From Trichaptum fuscoviolaceum (lineage: Eukaryota > Basidiomycota > Agaricomycetes > Hymenochaetales > Trichaptaceae): 64,000 nt of DNA. Position 1 is the stretch's first letter. Each line of letters begins with the position of its first letter. Shown piece after piece: positions 27,067 to 39,871 of the stretch. The translations under genes and the position numbers were made by a program. Under the pieces are notes generated by a model. That model was not told the origin of the DNA, ran no database searches, and saw only the letters and a program-made list of their open reading frames with translations. The stretch spans positions 3,393,424 to 3,457,423 of the forward strand of contig CAJSYZ010000001.1 of NCBI GenBank assembly GCA_910574455.1. Direction: 5' to 3'.

Positions 27067-28934
27067 ATGGCCCTCTCACTCGTCTCCAACTCATATCTGG
27101 AAGAAGCTTCAGCAAAGGCACGGTCAAGACCTGTTCCTTGGGAGGTGAGTATGCGATTCTCCAACACCCACTAGGAGCTTGCTTCCAGAGCATCTTTATA
27201 CTAGGGATACCAGCGCGCCGGCATAGTCACGACGGACGAGCTCACTCTGATCAAACGGGTCGATAGGCAGCCAAGATCTAAGACAGAATCTGTGCTGCTT
27301 TCGGATGGCCAACAATATGCGTTACTGTACCTGGAGCTCCTGAAGAAGCTTAACCGAGTGGACTCCTTGCAATGGGTGTTGGTGCTCATAGCGGATGCTT
27401 TGACAGGTGAGAGTACACGTCAGAAAATGTGCGAAGATATCTTAAAGATTTACTACTGTTCAGACCATGAAGAACGCATACCGTTGTTCGTGCGGACATC
27501 GCAGAAGGATCCTTCATTGCCTTACGAACCTTTACTACGGTACGCCACAGGACTACTCAGGAGACCTCATGCTGAGAGTTGATACAGGACGCTCGGAAAT
27601 ACAGACGAGTTCCTGCAGATGAAAGCTTCCCAGATCCTGACTGTCCTTCTAAGGTGAGAGCTTGTGCATACACAATGGACTCGCTTTACTCATATCTGCA
27701 TTCGCGCTCCGCAGTTCCGAGTCCACAATGCTCCCAAAACAGTACATCCAGCCGTTTACAGATGTCCTAGCCAACCTCGTCCAATCCGCGTCCTCGAACA
27801 GGAGAGATGTTGCAGTCCAATGCTTAGAGTCTCTTCTTACTCGTACGGAAGTTCGCAAAGTTGTCTGGTCAAATCCGAAGATTATTCTTGGGTATTTGTT
27901 TCGTCTTTCCTTACTGTTCGTGCTATATCAACAACCCATCATAGCCTTCACGACATATTAAAAGGGAAACCCAATGCGCAAATGAGCTACCAAGTGTGCT
28001 TCTGTTTCTGGCTTCTAACGTTCGAGCAAGAGGTCGCAGAGAATATTGACAAGTGAGTAGACCAAACATCCTTTGAGTCCAATGCATTTAGCCTGGTATT
28101 GCAGGAAATACGACATCATTCCCCTTCTAACCGAAGTCGCTCAAGTGGCTGTTAAAGAAAAGGTCACGCGTGTAATTGTGGCAACGTTCCGAGTAGGTAC
28201 ATGGTTTTGATTGTGAAGATTTGCTAAAATAATGATCTTGAACAGAACCTGGTTGTCAAAGCGCCTCAACAGAACCTTCCATCGATGCTCGTTGCCCAGC
28301 TGCTACCTTTTGTCAAAAGCCTTTCCACGCGCAAGTGGACAGATGAAGATATTGTCGAAGACGTCCTGTTTCTGCGTGACGAACTGAAAGCAAGATTCGA
28401 CAGTCTAACGTAAGACAAATATTCAAAAAAAAAAACTGAACGGATCGGGTGAACTGACTATTATCGTAGAACATGGGAAGAATATACCGCTGAGCTATCA
28501 TCTGGACATCTATCATGGTCTCCTGTGCATGAATCAGACTCCTTCTGGAAGGAGAACGCGGCAAAATTCTGCGACCAGGACTTTGCCCAGCTGAAGTGCG
28601 GTTCCTTTCTTGAAATGAGAAAGATCCAGATAACTGATGTTTCGAGTCTTAGGGCGCTTATAAAACTTCTAAATGAGTCAACAGAACCCATTGTTTTAGC
28701 AGTCGCGGCCCATGATTTGGGTCAATTTGTAAAATACTGTGACCGAGGGAAAAAGTGCGCGTCGGTGATCATCCTACTCATTCTACTGCCTGACGTTCAA
28801 GTTACAGGGCCATAACAGATCTAGGAGCGAAGACGCGAGTAATGCAACTAATGACAAACGAGAATGCTGATGTCCGCTATCGTGCTCTGATTTCTGTCCA
28901 GCTATTACTGAGTCAACCCTGGAGAGCAGCTTAA
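27067..28934 (+). CDS. VMA13: V-type proton ATPase subunit H (Vma13)
   Basis: Regulatory subunit of the V1 sector; it activates the assembled vacuolar proton pump and silences ATP hydrolysis by free V1. The start is MALSLVSNSYLEEASAKARS. The protein is an all-helical HEAT/armadillo repeat protein. Recognisable segments are GYQRAGIVTTDELTLIKRVD, QYALLYLELLKKLNRVDSLQ, the RRDVAVQCLESLL region, KYDIIPLLTEVAQVAVKEKV, and a C-terminal part with HESDSFWKENAAKFCDQD and VAAHDLGQFVKYCDRGKK. The protein ends in LLSQPWRAA with TAA at 28932-28934. At least eight introns, some with very short exons, break the frame. A poly-A run (28427-28436) sits in one intron. Length (about 440 aa) fits the family. Confidence 0.9.
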
Positions 28935-29041
28935 ACTTCCTCCGTGGACTTAAGTAGAGGCTTGTACAATATTTACTTGCGATGCAGTATAATGGATCTA
29001 ATGTCTAGATGGGATAGGGTAAGATGCCAAGTCCTGCGCAT

Positions 29042-31423
29042 CTATGTAACCCACATCTCGGCAATGACATCCCATTCTCGTAGAATTCGTGCCTCCGCGA
29101 GTGATGTCTGGTAATCAAGACTGTGTAAAGTAATAGTATCCTCATCCAAACCGTCTACATCGGCTTCAACTTCTTTGTCAGAAACCAGTAGAACGCGCAG
29201 CCCTCCAATGCGAGCAAAGCCAGTCTTCTGGCCAATGAAATCAAGAGAGAATTCGATAGTCTCTTCAGCCCTTGGGGAGATGGTTTCCGCCGTGATTGTG
29301 GTAGAGTGTGAACTTGCGGAAGAGAAAGTTATTGCAGGGAGGGTCGTGAGAGAAGGCCCGAGAAACCAGACACGACCAGTACAGGTAGTATTCGGCTCCT
29401 TCACGGTACTTGAGTACGGCGGAGGAAGTCGCGCTACGGGCTGCATGCCTAAAGTATCGTTGAATGAGTCTCCGGCGTCAGAGTTTAGCACAGTCCCCTC
29501 TCGATGCTGCCCGTCAGCAATCGCTACGCCCTTTAGTTTTTCAGCCAGACCGCCTATCCCGAATGTAGGCAGATTCCTGGCTGAGCCAACGACTGGTGAC
29601 ATCAACTTGTCGGGGGTCATGGCATAATTTGGACCTCCAGGTGTACTGGAACCGGGAGGTGACAATATCCCTCTCGGCGTGAAAGCGTCAACGGAACCAG
29701 ACCGTGGAGAAAGAACGGGCGTCTGATCTAGTGATACCATAGTGCTTGTTCGACGATTAAGCTCGCGCGGTGGCGGCGGAGGCAGCGGTTGAGGGGGAGC
29801 TGGCAGAAGGTGCTGAATAGCTATCGTGACAACCCGTGATCGTCGAGTCGCGTTACCAACAGGACGAGGCACGATAGCAGACACAGAAAGAGCAAATTGA
29901 AGCTGAAATGGATGCTCTACTCGCACAGTTGATTTGTCCAGCAGCTTCAGGACAGCCAGATCCACCTCGATGTCAGCCCTTGCGGGAGTCGTTCCGGGAA
30001 GAGGAGGCATCGGAGGATGATTAAGACTGGGAGAACCAGGACGAGTCGTGATTCCGGGCGTTGACATACGCTTCAGTGGTGATCCCGGGCGCTGTGGGGG
30101 CGGTGTTGCGACGCGTTGCTGCTGCTGCTGCTGTTGTATAACTGAAGGGGATTGAGGCCTCACCGGTTGTCCAGGATGTGCTGGTTTCTGTAGGTAGGGA
30201 GGGAGAGCAGAAGCAGGGGCAACGACTGATGAGGGTGGTGGAGGAAGAGGGATTCGGCGAGAAAGCACCTGAGGAAAGTATATATGTTAATAGTGCTTTA
30301 TGTGTCCGAAGACTTGTCACTGACAGAAGTAAGTAGCCGTCCTGGTTCACCCATCGATGAACGCCAAGATATGTCTAACCTCCCGAGAGGAATGATTGAA
30401 CCAGGAGCATGGGGCACTGGAACAACCGTACTAGAAGACGATGCCCTGGGGGTCATGATATACACATATTGACGAATATCTTGAGGATGCATAATAGCAG
30501 TTGTCCCAGAGAACAAGCTATTCGCATCTATCTGACTTTCCATAGTCTTCATAGGTGTGCTAAATAGGTTCGCATCGATTACATCCCATCCCTCAACTGG
30601 TTCTAATCTGAGCTTCTCAAACCAAAGAGGGCCCTGTGTAAGATTTTGTATGTGTACTTCGAGGAACACCTTGTCTCTTTCGTTCCGAGATAACAGGGCT
30701 GATGGACTTCGAGGGGTATGCACCTTAGTCTTGACTGACAAGGGGTTTGTGACCTTACGCAGTAGCTTAGAAGCAGTACATGACGGAGAGGAGTCTACTC
30801 ACAGCGAACTTATAGAACTTGCGAAACGTTTGCAAGAAAGGATCGTTCGCGTTTTCCGAGCCACTTGTCACCGGACGCATCCCAGGAGGCGTCCGATAAG
30901 TTATTATACATGCAAGGACGTGCTGTCCTAGTTCCTTGATCTCATGGTGTACCACCGTTTCTAAGGTGTCCTTCGAGCGCACGACGTTCCCAGTTCCCCC
31001 GATCTCAATCAATGTCACTTTGCTCGTCGCCGTCTGCATCTCTACCTTTACGGTCACGTCATCGACGTCAACGACGGTCTCGTTGTTTACCCCAAGACAG
31101 CAAGAAAACGTCTCGCCAAGTTGTATGGTACCGAAAGCGGCTGGAAGCATGAGCATTTGGCCAGCATGACTGAGGTCGCGAAGTGTCTTAGGATTGCCTT
31201 CTAATGGATCTGAGCCTTGTAGAGAAAGCGCATTTGCTGTCGCATGTGTCGAGAATGAGGGAGAACTTGAGAAGAATGGCTGCCAGTGAGATGCGAGGGA
31301 AGGTCGCTAAAAGCAATCCCCCGTTAAGCAAGAAGTGCAGTTCTGACAAGCATGGAAGCAACTCACAGAGACACGCATCACTTTCAACGACAGAGGGTGC
31401 CCGACCCCATCCATGCTGGCCAT
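29042..31423 (-). CDS. TRAPPC13 (DUF974) trafficking complex subunit
   Basis: Subunit of metazoan and fungal TRAPP complexes that act as Rab exchange factors in secretion and autophagy. The start MASMDGVGHPLSLKVMRVS is joined by an intron (about 31366-31307) to RPSLASHWQPFFSSSPSF, which leads into LPAAFGTIQLGETFSCCLGV, the hallmark N-terminal segment of DUF974 proteins. Beta-rich immunoglobulin-like regions follow: VEMQTATSKV, LACIITYRTPPGMR, FLEVHIQNLTQGPLWFEKL. The latter half contains a long Pro/Gln/Ser insert (about 30268-29990) with seven consecutive glutamines, then the C-terminal beta domain ending in REWDVIAEMWVT. Introns lie near 30780-30730 and 30325-30270. Its 3' end faces the V-ATPase gene about 107 bp away. 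Confidence 0.85.
30116..30136 (-). repeat. Seven-unit CAG/CAA (Gln) tract in TRAPPC13
   Basis: A trinucleotide run inside the Pro/Gln-rich insertion of the TRAPPC13 gene, with five CAG and two CAA codons on the minus strand. A likely length-polymorphic site. Confidence 0.85.
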
Positions 31424-31702
31424 TACGATAGTGTACAATAGATTTTGTTGAAACTGGCAAGGATGTTCAAGACTACACCGTAGCGCGTCTTCGAGCGTGT
31501 GTATCACACGTCGATCACTGGCATATCTCGGTTTAGTAAGAGCAATCACATTATTTTTGAGCAGAAAGTATGAAATCGATGGCAGTATAAGATGTGCTTC
31601 TATGCAACAGACATAATATACATTATGATTCGTTTAAAATTGTAAGATTGTGAGTGTAATAAGTTTATTGTGTTGAGAAGACGTCGCCTAGCCTTTCAAT
31701 AT

Positions 31703-34700
31703 TCACTCATTCTTTGCCAGAATCTTCTTCAACTCCACATTCGATGCCTCGAGCTTCTCCAGTGTCACCTCAGCGGCTTGCAGCTTCTTCATTAGATACG
31801 AAAAGCGGATGGATGTTGCTGTGCGTTTTGACCACCAGTGCGCAGATGCAGTTCCGATGTTATGAAGATTGAGCAGCTCCTCCTCACATGAGCGAATCGT
31901 CTTCTCTGCTGAGGCTATACGCTTTTCATTGGAGGCAATGTCTTGTTGCGCTCGAAAGACAGGGTCTGATGAAAGGAGGGACTCTAAGTAACTTTTTACA
32001 CCAGTAGGTGGAAGATAGCTCACCTGCAACAAGTTTCTCGAAAACGAGTCGATATACAGGCCTGCCAGGCTTGATACTGGATGGTCGGCCTTATGAGAGG
32101 ACAGTCAGCGAATAATTACATACCCATTACGCTGGAAACTCACCTTCGCGAGTCCCGATGGTTATAAGCTCAGCATGCTCCATACTTCTTAATGCTGTCT
32201 CATCGCCGCTAAATGGAAAGTTCATTAAGGTTTCATGGTACGAGATCTGTTGACGATAATGCATGATTATGATTTTAACAAAATCACGAGAAGTAGCTTG
32301 ACAAACCTCCTTCGCTTTCGACAGCTGCTTGACCACAGCCCATGCCTGTTCGCGCGTCCACGGGAGGCTCGCTGCATCCTCCGCATCGTCACCAAATGCG
32401 TTCTTCTGGATTTCACTGACACTTCGGCTGACGATATCCTCCACTGCGACTTCAACTGGTTGTCCACTTCTTACTTTGTGTACCAACTGTAACCAGAAAT
32501 ATGCTTAGGATAGTAAGTGTACGCAATTAGAGAAGAAAAGCCTACAGATTCAAGGTCACTAGCGCGGCCTCCGAGCCTTTCGACATGGAGGCGTTGATCT
32601 GCGGTGAGTCCGTTGTCCAAACCATCTTCCCGTAGTTTCTGCATCACATATTCTAAAGCACTTGATGAGTCTGCATCTGAAAGAGCCACAGAATGCAAAG
32701 GCTTCGTTGAAAGAGCTGTTTTAGCAACAAACGCATGTTAGCAATATAGCGGGAAGAGAGTGGATGACCCACAGACCTTGCGCAAGGGTCTTCGCGTTCT
32801 CCCGGTTATCGCTCACCACTATAACGTGTGCTACCTGATTATTGACAAGCGTCGCTGCCCACTTGGCCAGAACATCGATGACGTTGTCTTTTCCTCGCTT
32901 TGTCGCAAAATTCTTGATAATCACTATCGGAAGGACCTTCAATGCCTGTGTGTCCGATGGCGTTTTTGGACGAATCTCCGGCTCCTTTTCGATCTGAGCT
33001 GACCCAGGCGTAGACGCAGAACTCTTCATGTATAAATTCTCTGGGGAAACAAGAGGGGCATCACAATCCTCTGGTCGCATCATCTCGTCTCCATAGCCTA
33101 GCTCGCTCATCACGCCGTTTCCCGCGATGCAGTCTATCCTTCCATCATGCCACATACCCAACCGTATTTTCGCTCTCCTCAGTTCCTCCTCACGTTGCCG
33201 TAACTCCTGCTCCTCTTGTCTCCTCACCTCAGAGTCCGCATTCTGCTTTTTACGAGCGCTAACGGCCTTGAGACCTGTTCCGACAACTTCAAGCATCTGC
33301 CTCACTTGCTCCTCGATGGAGGTACTGAGACCTGCCTTCTGCCCGATGAGTCCGACGGTAGCGATGTCGATGAGATTGTTCATGGAGTTGATGAAAGGAA
33401 ATACTGGCCAGTAACCAGTTTGGCGAGCAAGGGAAGTGAGTAATGCGGAGTCGGAGCTCGCTTTGTAGAGTTCGGCACAGTCGATTGTCAGGACGGGCCT
33501 TTTTTACTGTTAGCACCATGTGGCTTTGCGAATATATTCTTTTTTCACCTTTCATTCTCTTTCAGCAAGGAGAAAAGCATCCTTGATTTCCCACTGCCCT
33601 GGGGACCATGTACAAACGTAACAGTACCTGGTACCCTTCAGAGTGAGCATTAACACTAGTTTATTGAGGGCTCACCTGGAAAGTCAGACAGGTAAGCTCT
33701 TACATCTGCTTCAGAAGCTTCGCGTTCCTTCCATATATGAGACGCTGCTTGCGCATTTCCTAGACTATCTTGCCTTGATATCGCAAATGAAAGACGATCT
33801 ATAGTATTTTTTCTGACCCATTTAAAGACAGCGGTATCTATGCTTCTTCAGTAAGCTACATACAGAAAAAAAGAAAAGGTATGCTTACTCCTTAGATTGA
33901 ACCAGTCAAGCATCCTACCCTCTACGGAGAATACCCTGATTGGGTCGAATATCTGGTCCATGATGATTTTCTGTCATTATGTTTGACAGGGACACGCTAG
34001 TACGTACCGTATATGTCAGCGTTCCAAGTAAGAACACGACTATAGGGATAACAATGCGCGGATGGCCTGTTATCCAATCTCGAATTGCATGCGCTCTCAG
34101 AGGGCGTTCATAAGCCGTATGCAGACGAGTGAATGAATTCCCAACTGGAACAGCGATACTATGTATACAGTTATGAGCTGTGACGGCAGAGCGGACCTGC
34201 CTGAAGGTCACTATCGAGTATCGTAATGCACCCGACGGACCAGGTTGCGGTGCTGAGATATCAGCTATACGGCCGAACGGCTGGACGTGGCTAATTAGCA
34301 CGCCAAAGCAGACGAGAAAGGTTAGAAAAGTACCCGAAGGACATCGTAAAGGTTCTCTTCTCGAACATCGGGTCCCTCGAATGAAACTTTAAGTATAGGG
34401 GAAGCGAATCTGTAAAGATCCTGAATATTTCGATTAATCGTTAACTTGGTGAAGCCAGTTGCTTGTCAATAGGCGGTATTACATACCTCTCTCCAAGGTT
34501 GGCCCTTCACAGGCCAGACATCTCCTGAGGTTGAGCTCAACCCTGTCCATGATGGAAATCCGCCTTTCTTTGCACACTTTTCTCTCAATTCACGAAGGAT
34601 GTCATCCAAGGCGTTGTCTTCTTCCGTTGCGTCGTACTTAAACTTTACAAACACACCACCATCTTTGATACGAGGTTCCACAGACTGGAGTTGGAATCTA

Positions 34701-35093
34701 CAGGACTCGACACTGTTGAAAATCTCCTCCAGTCTGCTAGTAAGGTAGTCCTCTCGGAATATACCGACATAGTGTCGTAGGCTGTGCAAGGCGTTAATGA
34801 CAATTTTCCTTCCGACAACCATGTCACCTACTCCCATGTTCCTAGTCTCACGGGAAACACAGAGTCGACGAAGAGTAGACCCTCTTTCTCCGATATCTAC
34901 TCGTATGTTCAGTATCCGTGCAATTCAGGCAGAGATGCAGCCTGCTGCTCACCTTTGACTCAGAACTCGAAGATGCGTCCGAATTTACTTCCGCAGCTGA
35001 TGCTGTACCTCGAGTCAGTTGCTTGTGACTTGCGAAAGTTAACCGCCGAAGTGCTGCGCGTTGCAGAGAGCTAGGACGTAGGGTGGTAATCAT
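31703..35093 (-). CDS. YME2: Mitochondrial inner-membrane protein Yme2 (RNA12/MEP2)
   Basis: AAA-type inner-membrane protein implicated in mtDNA maintenance and nucleoid structure. The start MITTLRPSSLQRAALRRLTF is an Arg-rich presequence. An exon around 34837-34490 (REDYLTSRLEEIFNSVESCR) is followed by an RRM-like region containing GVFVKFKYD. A transmembrane segment, HPRIVIPIVVFLLGTLTYTV (about 34060-34000), follows. A Walker A motif in VHGPQGSGKSRML lies near 33583-33608. The RNA12 ATPase domain contains LPIVIIKNFATKRGKDNVID and VAHVIVVSDNRENAKTLAQ. A charged coiled coil (RRQEEQELRQREEELRRAKI) interrupts it. The C-terminal coiled coil ends KKILAKNE at 31703. About nine introns. Domain order matches fungal Yme2. 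Confidence 0.9.
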
Positions 35094-35413
35094 TCTTGAG
35101 AAGAATGTGCTAGGATAGAAGAGAAGTGTACATGGACGACTCAGGACAGAGTTCTGGATAAGATCAACGCGGAGGCATACTGAGTCTGCTTGAGTGCCGA
35201 CCATCGACGTCACACCGCGTCAATAGACGCCCAAATCACGTGCTCCTAGCACTCAATGCTGTGACTCACTCCAAGAGTCACATTGACTGTCACGGCACCG
35301 GGAGTTGTATGCCTGGGTCCTCAGGCTCTTGACTTGTCGCTGCTGGCCATCATCCTCGAGGCTGCCCGGCCTGATCTAGACGCTCTCCCTCATATAGCTG
35401 CTAGGTCGACATC
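35094..35413. promoter_or_regulatory. Divergent promoter region, YME2 / nucleoporin
   Basis: 320 bp between two head-to-head start codons. It contains CACGTGCTCC at about 35236, an E-box-like CACGTG, and the short inverted words GAGTCAC/GTGACTC near 35262-35282. No factor can be assigned with confidence. Confidence 0.4.
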
Positions 35414-38400
35414 ATGTTCACAGCGAGCTCGGCCCAAAGCCCGCGCAGGCTTGCCTCCAATCATCACCAGCGCGGAAAACCATACGGAAACAAAGTCAAA
35501 CCAGGCTCAGGAATGGTGCGCTCGGGTTCCATCCTCGGCACCATCAAAAACATCGTTGCAGCGCCTCTCTCGTGGTTCTCGGGAGGAGAGAAGTTTGAGG
35601 ATTTAGGGAAACGGAGGCGCGGCCAGGAGCGTGACCTGACGAGCGACGACGAGGATGGCTTCGCGCAGAAGACGAAACGGATTCGCGTGAGTAGCCCCGT
35701 CAATGCTCAGGCCATTGAGCCCACAGCGAGCTTCCTCGACCCTCCTGCATCGAGTCTTCCGCCCATATCTATGACTTCGAGTTATAGATCAAGCAATGTG
35801 CTTAGGAAGTCGGCCGTTGAAGATGGGTATAATCGCAGCTCGTCGGTTTTCGGTGGACAATCGCTTTCACGGACGATGTCTATTGACCCTCCTGCACAAT
35901 ATGCCATTTACCACTCCGATCCATCGATGGTACCGCTGCCAATGGACTCGCCGATGGAGTCTCGACTCTCGATGTCCGCTGGTCCTCGCGATCTGTCCAT
36001 GAGGCCGTCTGCCTCACCTCTGCGTCTTCGCACATCACTCACACCTCAGCCATCTCCTGCAAAGCCTATCCGTCGTGAGGCTTCTGCGCCTCCACCGCTA
36101 TCGAGCCTCATGTCCAGGCCAGTCTTTGTTAGACCCCCTCCAACGGGAAATACAGGACGTGAGCTAAAGGAGCAAAAAACCGTATCCCTCGGTTCCTTAG
36201 CTGAATACAATCGTTTCGTACGCACACTCCTCATACTCATGTAACTCATAAGTATGTCTAACTAAGAGTCAGCAGACTCGCTCACCCAGTCGTGACCGGA
36301 TGTTGACTAGCTTAAGCTCCATCCCAAGTGTTCCTTCCTCATTATCAAATTCAACTTCTTTCAATGGTATTTTACGTTCTCATTTCCTCCCATTTCACCT
36401 TTTTTCACACATTTCCTATCCAAAGCTCGTTTTCAAACTCCTGCCGAGAAGACTTTTCATGAACTTGAAATGTATAAAACACCTATCATACCTTCTAGGT
36501 ACAAAGACTCGAAGGCGATTCCGGACTTCCTGAAGCCGAAAAAGGTTCACGTTCCCATCCCTATGTCAAGAAAGGAGAGAGAGACGAAACCGAGTCTGGG
36601 TATGGCTTCGAAAGGCAAATCGAAGGGAAAAGAGAAGGCTGAGAGCAAACCGTATGCTGGGGAGAGTGGCATTAGCAAATTGCTCGCGAAACGGCAAGCG
36701 GAGGTAGAGGAAAGGTCTCGCAAATACAACGCCCCCGAGGACAGGGACGAAGAAAATGAAGAAGTGGGTGGAAAGAGAGACGTAGGAGTATATGCGAAAT
36801 TGACATCGGAGTCGGAAGGCGAAAGCACCCGCAAGAAGAAACAGGTAGATGCACCTATTGCCTCTGTGGAAGATCCATTCGATAAGCAAGTGGAGACAAC
36901 GCAGGGAGGGAGGCGACAACCGTACGGTCGTGTAGGTCGGGCGCGCCGTGAGAACCCTATTCGTGTTGTCAAAGATGCCAGACCCGTCAGATCAAACAGG
37001 TACTCAGCTACATTCGATGACGAGGACGAAGATTCCAACATGGACAATGACGGTACGGCTGAAAATGTATCCAAAGAACCAGCGAAAAAGCCCGCTTTCG
37101 AAGCACCTGCGGGATTTACGTTTGCAAATGCCGTGAGTTTGACTTCTATCAGTGACTGAAGGAAGAAAACAAATTTCTGACTGCTACACAGGCTACGACT
37201 TTACAGCTTGATCATTCTGGAGCGAAAGAACCACCAATTTCTTCACTTCCGTTTTCGCTGACAAAGCCGACCGAGCCTACAAAATCGACTGTAGTAGGCT
37301 CGTCTCCTGTTGAGACTGCAGCAAAGGTCAACGGTGAATTGAAGGCACCGACGCCCCCGTCGTTCTTTCATACCCCGGAGTCGGTGAAGATAGCAACGAC
37401 CGAGAGGACCGAAGAAGCTGTCCACCCCCCGAAGCTTGAGATCGTGCCACCGACACCAGAGCAATCTACGACCAGGAACGAAAGTGGCGCTCCGTCAAGC
37501 TCTTTCTTTGCGGCCCCTCCCACTACAGTTACTTCAAACAGCTCCACATCGTCGAGTGCGCCTTCGGTATCTAGCGGAATCCCGAACTTTTTTGCTAGCT
37601 CCGCTGTCCTCGCAAAAGCCAATAACAAGCCCTTAAACGATCTGACTCCCACGACTGGACCATCTCCAGCTGCCACTTCGTCTTCTGTAGCAAGTGAGTC
37701 TACTAAAGCGTCTTCAGTCGCGCCTGTTACAGATCCGGAGAACCCCCTTTGGAATGGAAATGACCGACAGCATTCGAAAACAACGGAACTGACACCGACT
37801 GTAGGGCGACCAAGGTCTACGTCGCCCAAGCCTCTGCCGTTTGGTGGGCTAAACAAACCTGCGCAAGCGCCGAAGCCTACTGCGAACTGTACGCCTTCAC
37901 CGTTCTCATTGGGCGCGCCACCGAAGCTACCTGAGGCTTCCGTTCATTTCGGTACTGGGCCTTCATCTTCGAATGCGCCTTTGTTTTCAGGGGCGACAAG
38001 CGCGTCTTCATCGACCACATCACCCACACCTTCATTCTTCTCGTTGACTCCCCAGGTCAATGACCAAAAGCTTGCTAGTACAGAAGTAGAGACTAAACCG
38101 GTCACTGTTCCATCGCCATCACCTTTCTTTTCTTTTGGTGCTTCTACAGCAACTTCGACCCCTTCCGCATCGGCAGGTGGATCTGTGGACGCGCCCAAAC
38201 CGCTTTTTGGTTCATCACAACCATCGCAAGTCAGGACTGAGAACAAACCAACGTCGCCTTTTACTTTCGGGGCACCAACTACTACTCCCTCAACATCTAG
38301 TGCTGTCGATACAATTGCACCTAAGCCTGTCTTTGGATCGGCTGCTGGTGTGGGTTTCACCTTTGGCGCACCGCCGTCATCGGCATCCGCTTCCCCTGGT

Positions 38401-39471
38401 CTTGAGACGGGCAAGAGTAGTCCTTTCGCTTTTGGCGCTGCTCCCGCTACACCTCCATCCGGGGCAGAACGCAAAGACTCTTTCCCGGGCTTCGGTACTA
38501 CCTCGACCTCACACTCTGGTTTCAGCTTCGGAGCGACTACGAAGCCGAGTGAGCCAGTTGCTCCAGCATCAGCTATCTCACCCTTTGCATTTGGAGCTCC
38601 TGCTCCAGCACGGCCCATCACGCCGCCAAATGGTGATGACCATGGTATGCGGATGGAGGAGAGTCCGACGAGAGAAATGAACGTGAATGTCTCTGACAAA
38701 CCAGCGGAGACGGGACCATCCGGTGGTATGACCTTTGGATCTGGTGCGGCGTCTGTGAATCCATTTGGTTCTGGCGGTGGCACTACGGGCTCGGGCATTT
38801 TTAACTTTGGCGCGACATCTTCATCGTCGGTAGTTGCAAATCCGTTCGTGGCGAAGAATGAGCCAGCAAATCCATTCGCTCCTAAGACAGAAGACAGGGC
38901 CTCGTCGCCTTTCTCTTTCAATCGTGTCGCTTCCGCGCCAGTCATTTCCACGTCGTTCTCCTTTGGTCAGAAGTCAGACTCAAACACCCCTCCAGCGACA
39001 GCCTTCGGAACTGCGTCTGCCAATCCATTCGGCCAACCCGTATCCGCGTCGGGCACCTCTGCCCCTTTCAGTTTTGGCAATCCGTCAAACACGGGTGTCG
39101 TGTCGAATCCATTCGCTCCCTCTGGCGCGGGTACCGTACCAAATCCTTTTGCTCCTTCGAGTCAGACAACGACGTCTGCCCCAGGGAGTCCATTCTTACA
39201 GAATGGTCCATCATTCTCATTCGGAGGGTCTTCGACAGGAAACAATGCGTTTTCCTTTGGAAACACCAACAGTCAACCAGCCTCACCCGCGGGAAGTGTG
39301 TCAGGCTTGCCTGCTTCTCCTGCCACGAACAATGCAACATTTTCATTTGGGGGAACAGCCGGTTCTGGTGGCGGTGGAGGGGCGTTGTTCAACATCGGCG
39401 CCCCACCTCCCGCCACAACTGGACGCCAAACTAAAGCACTTCCAAAGCGTGCTGCAACTCGTAAACGCTGA
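35414..39471 (+). CDS. FG-repeat nucleoporin, Nup1/Nup60/Nup153-like
   Basis: Nuclear-basket type nucleoporin that forms the FG barrier and binds importins. Near the N-terminus GTIKNIVAAPLSWFSGG is a candidate amphipathic helix like those anchoring yeast Nup1 and Nup60 to the nuclear membrane; this is followed by a basic cluster (KRRRGQERD) and an acidic patch. Lys/Glu-rich sequence fills 36470-37130. From about 37350 on the protein is a Ser/Thr/Pro/Ala desert sprinkled with FG, FxFG, PFAFGAP and NPFG motifs in large number. It ends in the basic tail GRQTKALPKRAATRKR, reminiscent of an importin-alpha/beta binding signal. Introns lie near 36217-36274, 36366-36500 and 37133-37191. Stop TGA at 39469-39471. 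Which yeast nucleoporin is the closest match cannot be settled without alignment. Confidence 0.85.
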
Positions 39472-39871
39472 TTTCTATGTACTCTCGGTCTGAAATAATT
39501 TAGTATTCTCATTCTGCCTTCCCCTTCTCCACAAATCATATATTTTCTAGTTTTCTTTCCAATTGTCGGATAAACCATACATACACAACCCGTCTTACCA
39601 TTTGCATATCTGTTAGCATTACATTGTTCGGTAGGTCCTTAGCTTATTAGATTCGTTTCATGCATTCTTGTCGATTCTCTGTTTTAACAATCAAAATATT
39701 TGCCCATACTCGCACTGTTTGACCTGTTTGATCATCATAGTAGTGAAACGCGCTGTGACAAGAGAGTGACTGACGCGTCTCACTGGCATTCGCGTGTACA
39801 ATCAGCAAGTTTATGGGAGCAGTTCATCTCACATCTCAAATCTCTCTGTTCTTACGACTTCCTGCACTAAG
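39472..39871. other. Intergenic between nucleoporin and gamma-tubulin
   Basis: 3' UTR of the nucleoporin gene and promoter of the tubulin gene. AT-rich, no further gene. Confidence 0.5.

Noticed and set aside
37944..38951. 335-codon minus-strand open frame inside the FG nucleoporin
   Set aside because: It is the antisense shadow of the S/T/P/G-rich FG repeats, which avoid stops on the complementary strand.
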